A DNA stretch of 64,000 nt from Psychrobacter alimentarius (lineage in GTDB: Bacteria; Pseudomonadota; Gammaproteobacteria; Pseudomonadales; Moraxellaceae): positions 558,001 through 622,000 of the forward strand of contig NZ_CP014945.1 of assembly GCF_001606025.1 (NCBI RefSeq), in the 5' to 3' direction. The notes under the pieces were generated by a model that saw nothing but the letters and a program-made list of their open reading frames with translations, had not been told where the DNA came from and did no database searches. The translations under genes were made by a program, and so were the position numbers. Of this stretch, positions 59,817 to 64,000 are shown one piece after another; position 1 is the first letter of the stretch; each line of letters opens with the position of its first letter.

Positions 59817-61826
59817 ATGGACATACTCATCATCGTCGGTGTCGTCGTGATACTGGCGTTTGTTTTTATCATGGCAACGCTACTCATGCTCAAAGCGTTT
59901 TATATCAAGGTTGAGCAGGGTACTGCGTTAATCATCAACGGCGTGAATAAAATCGGCGTACGCTTTGATGGCGGCTTTGTCTGGCCCGTCATCAACAAAA
60001 AAGAGCTGATGAAAATATCGCTGATCACCCTAGAAGTGGACAGACGTGGCAAAGAAGGTTTGATTTGTGCTGATAATATGCGCGCGGACATCACGGTAGC
60101 GTTTTATCTGCGTGTCAATGAAACCGAAGAAGACGTGCTCAAAGTTGCCAAATCTGTTGGTGTAGATAGAGCCTCTGATAAGGTTGCAGTCAATGAGCTG
60201 TTCAATGCCAAGTTTTCAGAAGCCCTAAAGACAGTAGGTAAGCAAATTGATTTTGTCAAACTGTTCGAAAACCGTAGTCAGTTCCGCGACAGTATTGTTC
60301 AAGAGATTGGTAACGATCTAAACGGTTATGTTCTAGAAGATGTGGCAATTGACTATTTAGAACAGACGCCAAAAGTCTCGTTGGACTCAAGCAATATCTT
60401 AGATGCGGAAGGTATAAAAAAGATCACGCAGCTGACCGCCTTTCAAAACGTCATCACCAATGAGCTTGAGCGGGATGAAGAGCTGGCCGTTAAAAAGAAA
60501 AATGTCGAAACCGTTGAAGCCATGCTGGAGCTGGAGCGCCAGCAAGCCGATGCCGAAGCCAAACAGAAGCGTGAAATCTCATCAGTGATTGCTCGTGAAA
60601 CCGCTGAGACACGCAAAATTGAAGAAGAAGAGCGCAAAAAATCTGAAACCGCCATTATTATGGTCGAGCAAGATTTAGCGATTCAGCGTGAAAACCAACA
60701 GCGTGAAATTGAAGTCGCTGAGCAAAATCGCCTACGTGCGGTGGTCATTGAAGAAGAGAAAGTCACGCGTGCTCGTGATTTAGAAATCGTCTCGCGTGAG
60801 CGTGAAGTTGACTTGCAACGTATCGAAGCCGAGCGTGCGATTGAGCTTGAGAAAAAAGAAATCGCCAACGTCATTCGTGAGCGTATCGCGGTGGACAAAA
60901 CCGTGGCGCAAGAAGAAGAACGCATCAAAGAAGTGCGTGAAGTCAGTGAAGCGGAGCGCTCTAAACAAACTCGCGTACTGGCAGCCGAAGCAGATGCTGA
61001 AGAACTCAAAGTGCGTCAGGTGAAAAAAGCGGAAGCAGAGGAGCTCTCTGCCAAGCATAAAGCCGTTGAGATCACCACGCTTGCCAATGCCAATTTAGAA
61101 GCGTCTGCTAAAGATGCAGAAGCAAAAATCAGAATGGCAGAAGGTATCAAAGCAGAAGAGTCTGCTCATGGTTTTGCTGAAGCCGCCATTCAAGAAGCCA
61201 AAGCGGCTTCTCTAGAAAAAGAAGGCATTGCCAAAGCCAATATTATCAAAGCAACGGGTCAAGCTGAGGCACAATCACAGCGTGAAAAAGGCATGGCTGA
61301 TGCCGAAGTCATTGCAGCTCACGGCGAATCCAATGCCAAGGCAGAGCGTGATATCGGTATGGCAAATGCTGAAGTTATCGCCGCGCGCGGTGAGTCAAAT
61401 GCCAAAGCCGAACGCGACGTTGGTCTGGCAAAAGCCGAAGTCACTCGCGCACATTTCCAAGCCGAAGCAGATGGTTTGGTCGAAAAATTCAATGCCATGG
61501 GCAGCATGAGCAAAGAGGCACGCGAACACGAAGAGTTCCGTATGGGTCTTGAGACAGCGCTGCAAGAAGCGATTGCATCCATTGAGGCTGGTAAAGAGAT
61601 TGCCAAAGAAAACGCAGAAGTCTTAGCTGTGGCACTTCAAAAAGCCAAAATCGATATTGTGGGCGGCGAAGCGCACTTCTTTGATAACTTTGCCAAGTCA
61701 TTGTCGATTGGTAAAGCCATTGATGGCTTAGCAGGTAAGTCAGATACGTTAAGCGGTCTGATCAATACCATGATGGCCAATCAAGTTATGAAAGCCAACC
61801 AGTCAAACGATGACAAACCTGCTTAA
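59817..61826 (+). CDS. yqiK: Flotillin-family protein YqiK
   Basis: 669 residues from the ATG at 59817, which has AAGGA at good distance; an ATG six bases earlier abuts that site. A membrane segment (3-25), an SPFH/band-7 domain (about 35-200) and a very long charged coiled coil rich in Glu, Lys and Ala (about 220-560), the flotillin hallmark. Near residues 490-545 a 22-residue unit is repeated (AEVIAA-GESNAKAERD twice, a third degenerate). Flotillins build membrane microdomains and scaffold other proteins. Confidence 0.92.
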   Translation: MDILIIVGVVVILAFVFIMATLLMLKAFYIKVEQGTALIINGVNKIGVRFDGGFVWPVINKKELMKISLITLEVDRRGKEGLICADNMRADITVAFYLRVNETEEDVLKVAKSVGVDRASDKVAVNELFNAKFSEALKTVGKQIDFVKLFENRSQFRDSIVQEIGNDLNGYVLEDVAIDYLEQTPKVSLDSSNILDAEGIKKITQLTAFQNVITNELERDEELAVKKKNVETVEAMLELERQQADAEAKQKREISSVIARETAETRKIEEEERKKSETAIIMVEQDLAIQRENQQREIEVAEQNRLRAVVIEEEKVTRARDLEIVSREREVDLQRIEAERAIELEKKEIANVIRERIAVDKTVAQEEERIKEVREVSEAERSKQTRVLAAEADAEELKVRQVKKAEAEELSAKHKAVEITTLANANLEASAKDAEAKIRMAEGIKAEESAHGFAEAAIQEAKAASLEKEGIAKANIIKATGQAEAQSQREKGMADAEVIAAHGESNAKAERDIGMANAEVIAARGESNAKAERDVGLAKAEVTRAHFQAEADGLVEKFNAMGSMSKEAREHEEFRMGLETALQEAIASIEAGKEIAKENAEVLAVALQKAKIDIVGGEAHFFDNFAKSLSIGKAIDGLAGKSDTLSGLINTMMANQVMKANQSNDDKPA

Positions 61827-61833
61827 ACGCGGC

Positions 61834-61899
61834 GCGACTGGTATAAATTTTCTTCGCGTGCTGCTAATGCAGAGGCTGCAAAAAATTCATTCCAGTCGC
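61834..61899 (+). repeat. Self-complementary 66-nt repeat, copy A
   Basis: Ends GCGACTGG (61834-61841) and CCAGTCGC (61892-61899) are perfectly complementary, continuing imperfectly inward. The interior shares ACTGGTATAAATTTT-like and CAGAGGCTGC...AAAAATT segments with copy B. Confidence 0.8.
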
Positions 61900-62036
61900 C
61901 TCATAACACTCTTGATGTAGGCTAGCTACATAAATAAGCACGTTGCCGCTTAGATGGCAAAGTGCGTTAGGCAACTTATTAATAGTATGATCGATACGGT
62001 CGGTTTGAAATAAGATCGATATGTGAATAGCTATAT

Positions 62037-62101
62037 GCTTCTGGTATAAATTTTCCTTGCTTACTGCTAAACAGAGGCTGCGAAAAATTGATACTAGAAG
62101 C
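62037..62101 (+). repeat. Self-complementary 65-nt repeat, copy B
   Basis: Ends GCTTCTGGTAT and ATACTAGAAGC pair with one mismatch. It aligns with copy A over its whole length, yet its outer five bases differ from copy A while staying self-complementary. Confidence 0.8.
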
Positions 62102-62170
62102 AACCAACTCAGTGAGAGAGTAACGGTTTCAAAATGAATCGACTATGGTCATCGCAAGATTAATAAATTG

Positions 62171-62226
62171 GCTAATCTAAAAAAACTCGCTGTTATGACT
62201 GTCTTTTTAGATTAGCTCTTTTTCAA
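62171..62226 (+). repeat. Perfect 13-bp inverted repeat before the large ATPase-like gene
   Basis: GCTAATCTAAAAA (62171-62183) with TTTTTAGATTAGC (62214-62226), 30-nt loop, followed by TCTTTTTC. It lies 50 nt upstream of the next start and may be an attenuator or a protein-binding site. Confidence 0.75.
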
Positions 62227-62275
62227 ATTTTATCTTATTTTCTTTATTGCTAAAAATAAACACGGACGAGCAACG

Positions 62276-64000
62276 ATGGCGGATACGCAAAAACCAACCG
62301 ATTCGGCTAGCAAAACCACCGACAATCAAGCTGAACAAACCGATCAGGCAGTGGCATCAGGCAATGCCTATGAGCTAATCAAAAAACGTCTAACGGAGCA
62401 AGGCAGTCGCCTAGAGCAGCAAACGGCCAAGTTGAATCAAGCGCGTCTGACGGAATTTGGCAGTACGCAGATGCAAGTCATTGCACGCACGCGCATCCGT
62501 ACCGAATACAACTGTGTGGCGCAAGACATGGTGCAAGTCGGTGATTATTTGCTGTTTGGCTACAATGTCTTTATGGGGCTAAAGCGAGCGAGCAACATCA
62601 AAGACGTGTTGTCGCTATATCGATTGATAGAGCCTACCGAAAACATGGGTAGTGAGGGCGATGATAAGGGCAGTTTAAACAATAGCAATGTAGAAAACCA
62701 AGATTTAGAAAAGAGCGACGTAAAAAGTAACGACGTAGAAAATAGCCCTAAAGAGAGCACTGCCAATAGCAACGATCCAGAATATCGACTTGAAGAAGTC
62801 GATTTAAAAAACACCTTTTTAGATCAAGATGCTTTTGTTCAAGATTTCAATGAGCTGTATCGATATTACAAGCAAACGCGCCTGATTCAGCTGATCGTCA
62901 AAGACAGCAAGCTGCTATTGGCGTTTCAGATTGGTGAGCGTATCACCGACATACGCGTCTTTCGCTTTGCGCTGGATTTTAGCCAAGGCACGCCAGAGTC
63001 TGCCCAAGTTGCTTATGTCGACAATAGAGGCGAGCGCGACATTGAGCTTCCGCCTGCGTATGATTTTGATTGGATACAAACCACGCGTGATCAGATGATC
63101 AATGGCAAGTACCCACATATGAATATCTTGGACACGATATTTGTAGAAACCGTGAATGGCGATTTAACAATTAAGATTGAGAATAACACGCAGTCAGGAC
63201 AAGGCATCTATAGCGAGCCTGTCAATGATCGCACCCAATCGCTCACCGATGCCGAGATTGCGTATGCCAAAGTCGGTAGTCTGATACTGCTCAAGATATT
63301 GCCGTACCGTGAGGACAGTTATCGTTATTTTGTTTATAACACCTTGACTGAAGCCGTGCTGCGTTTGGATGCCATTGGTCAATCATGCGTCCAACTGCCC
63401 GAAGATCACGGCATTATTTTTCCTGGCGGCTATTATCTGCAGACAGGCGAGTATAAGTTGTTTGATACCAATAGTGCGGGTGCCAAAGATTTAAAATTTA
63501 AACGTAGGATTGTCGCACCAAATGGTGAAGATGTTTTGTTCTTGTTCTATGACAGAGATCTAGGTGTCACTGGGTTGTTCCCTTATAACCTCATCAAAAA
63601 ACAGTTGGCCAACCCGATTTATTGTAATGGTATGGCATTGGCAGACAGTGGGCGTTTGGTGTTGTTTAGCGCCCAAAGTGAGCCATCGCGCATTCACCCG
63701 ATGCAGATATGGCATACCCCTTACGCCTCACCTGAGTACATCAGTGAGTTGCCTGAAAGCACCAGTTTTTATGGCAAAATCGGCAACAAAGAACTGGTAC
63801 GCGGCATCTCTGATCTCTATAGTATTACTCGTCTCATTGACAATCAAAGCGTGTCGCAAAAGCTCTACGAAGAGCTTGCGGACAATACCAGTCGACTGTT
63901 TGATAGCTATTATTGGCTGTCTGAGCCTGAGCTCAAAGACGTCGCCAGTAGTATTAAAGAAGTGACAGCGACCGCTGAGCTGGTTATTGATGAGTTTGCC
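62276..64000 (+). CDS. Large protein, N-terminal part, DUF3686 'DNA repair ATPase'-like; runs off the right edge
   Basis: 575 residues are present and the frame is open to the edge. The ATG is preceded by GGACGAG. No signal peptide or membrane segment. A helical start (about 25-60) is followed by a beta-rich region. An acidic low-complexity insert (about 122-178, built of Asn/Asp/Val/Glu/Ser units) interrupts it. Blocks such as DYLLFGYNVFMGLK, LLAFQIGERITDIRVFRFAL and VLFLFYDRDLGVTGLFPYN recall the N-terminus of very large AAA-type ATPases labelled DUF3686 or 'DNA repair ATPase'. No Walker motif is in the visible part, so ATPase activity is inferred. It follows the flotillin gene, probably as a functional partner. 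Confidence 0.65.
   Translation, partial: MADTQKPTDSASKTTDNQAEQTDQAVASGNAYELIKKRLTEQGSRLEQQTAKLNQARLTEFGSTQMQVIARTRIRTEYNCVAQDMVQVGDYLLFGYNVFMGLKRASNIKDVLSLYRLIEPTENMGSEGDDKGSLNNSNVENQDLEKSDVKSNDVENSPKESTANSNDPEYRLEEVDLKNTFLDQDAFVQDFNELYRYYKQTRLIQLIVKDSKLLLAFQIGERITDIRVFRFALDFSQGTPESAQVAYVDNRGERDIELPPAYDFDWIQTTRDQMINGKYPHMNILDTIFVETVNGDLTIKIENNTQSGQGIYSEPVNDRTQSLTDAEIAYAKVGSLILLKILPYREDSYRYFVYNTLTEAVLRLDAIGQSCVQLPEDHGIIFPGGYYLQTGEYKLFDTNSAGAKDLKFKRRIVAPNGEDVLFLFYDRDLGVTGLFPYNLIKKQLANPIYCNGMALADSGRLVLFSAQSEPSRIHPMQIWHTPYASPEYISELPESTSFYGKIGNKELVRGISDLYSITRLIDNQSVSQKLYEELADNTSRLFDSYYWLSEPELKDVASSIKEVTATAELVIDEFA

Larger units (their letters stand above)
61827..62275 (+). other. Structured intergenic region between flotillin and the large protein
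   Basis: 449 bp with no gene. It holds two self-complementary repeats and one perfect 13-bp inverted repeat, listed separately. Confidence 0.6.

Noticed and set aside
60443..61009. Long reading frames opposite the flotillin coiled coil
   Set aside because: Ser/Arg-rich antisense translations of Glu/Lys/Ala-rich coding DNA are expected by codon composition and have no ribosome site or homology.
61827..62275. Insertion sequence remnant or MITE with target duplication
   Set aside because: The repeats are short hairpins without a transposase frame and I see no target-site duplication. They are listed as repeats only.

Overview
The window looks like chromosomal DNA of a Psychrobacter-like gammaproteobacterium (Moraxellaceae). 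This is judged from moderate-to-low GC, the protein families present and conserved gene orders: thrU-tyrU-glyT-thrT-tufB, map-glnD-dapC, metX-metW, and a lipase with its foldase. It is inference from recognition, not from a database search. No phage, insertion sequence, integrase or CRISPR array was seen. Most of the window is housekeeping DNA arranged as short transcription units, often separated by hairpin-plus-T-run terminators.

Layout. 1-9.3 kb: a cut-off thioredoxin-fold membrane protein, a GNAT-nitrilase fusion, a BLUF photoreceptor with a C-terminal membrane helix, a divergent FAD dehydrogenase/serA pair (probably D-2-hydroxyglutarate dehydrogenase coupled to serine synthesis), an exported HIU hydrolase, trhO and a Sel1 protein. 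9.6-22.7 kb: metX-metW, hemH, a BPSS1780-like membrane protein, an acidic small protein, a beta-helix lipoprotein, an SDR, a small membrane protein, polA, ohr and an unknown lipoprotein. 22.7-31.4 kb: prfC, a DUF3298 protein, an FHA protein with a C-terminal anchor, trpE, four tRNAs and tuf, with a small DUF6122-like gene between the last tRNA and tuf. 31.4-46 kb: rimI, a MerR regulator, trxB-aat, ftsK, an amidase, a DODA-type dioxygenase, rlmH, two small membrane proteins, an unusually long dacB (PBP4), and an exonuclease. 46-54.2 kb: a cNMP/CBS/DUF294 protein, dapC, a plus-strand membrane protein, glnD and map. 54.5-58.9 kb: secreted lipase and lipase foldase, a META-domain lipoprotein and a beta-propeller lipoprotein.

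The most distinctive part is 59.0-64.0 kb. It carries a YqiJ-like membrane/OB-fold protein, a YqiK-type flotillin, and the first 575 residues of a very large protein that resembles the DUF3686 'DNA repair ATPase' family and runs off the right edge. The 449 bp between flotillin and this protein holds two copies of a self-complementary ~65-nt repeat plus a perfect 13-bp inverted repeat. A diverged third copy of the 65-nt element lies 3' of tuf. This module is the best candidate for an under-described system, but its function cannot be read from the sequence.

Start codons were chosen by ribosome-binding site and family length. Where I moved a start from the longest possible frame, the entry says so.
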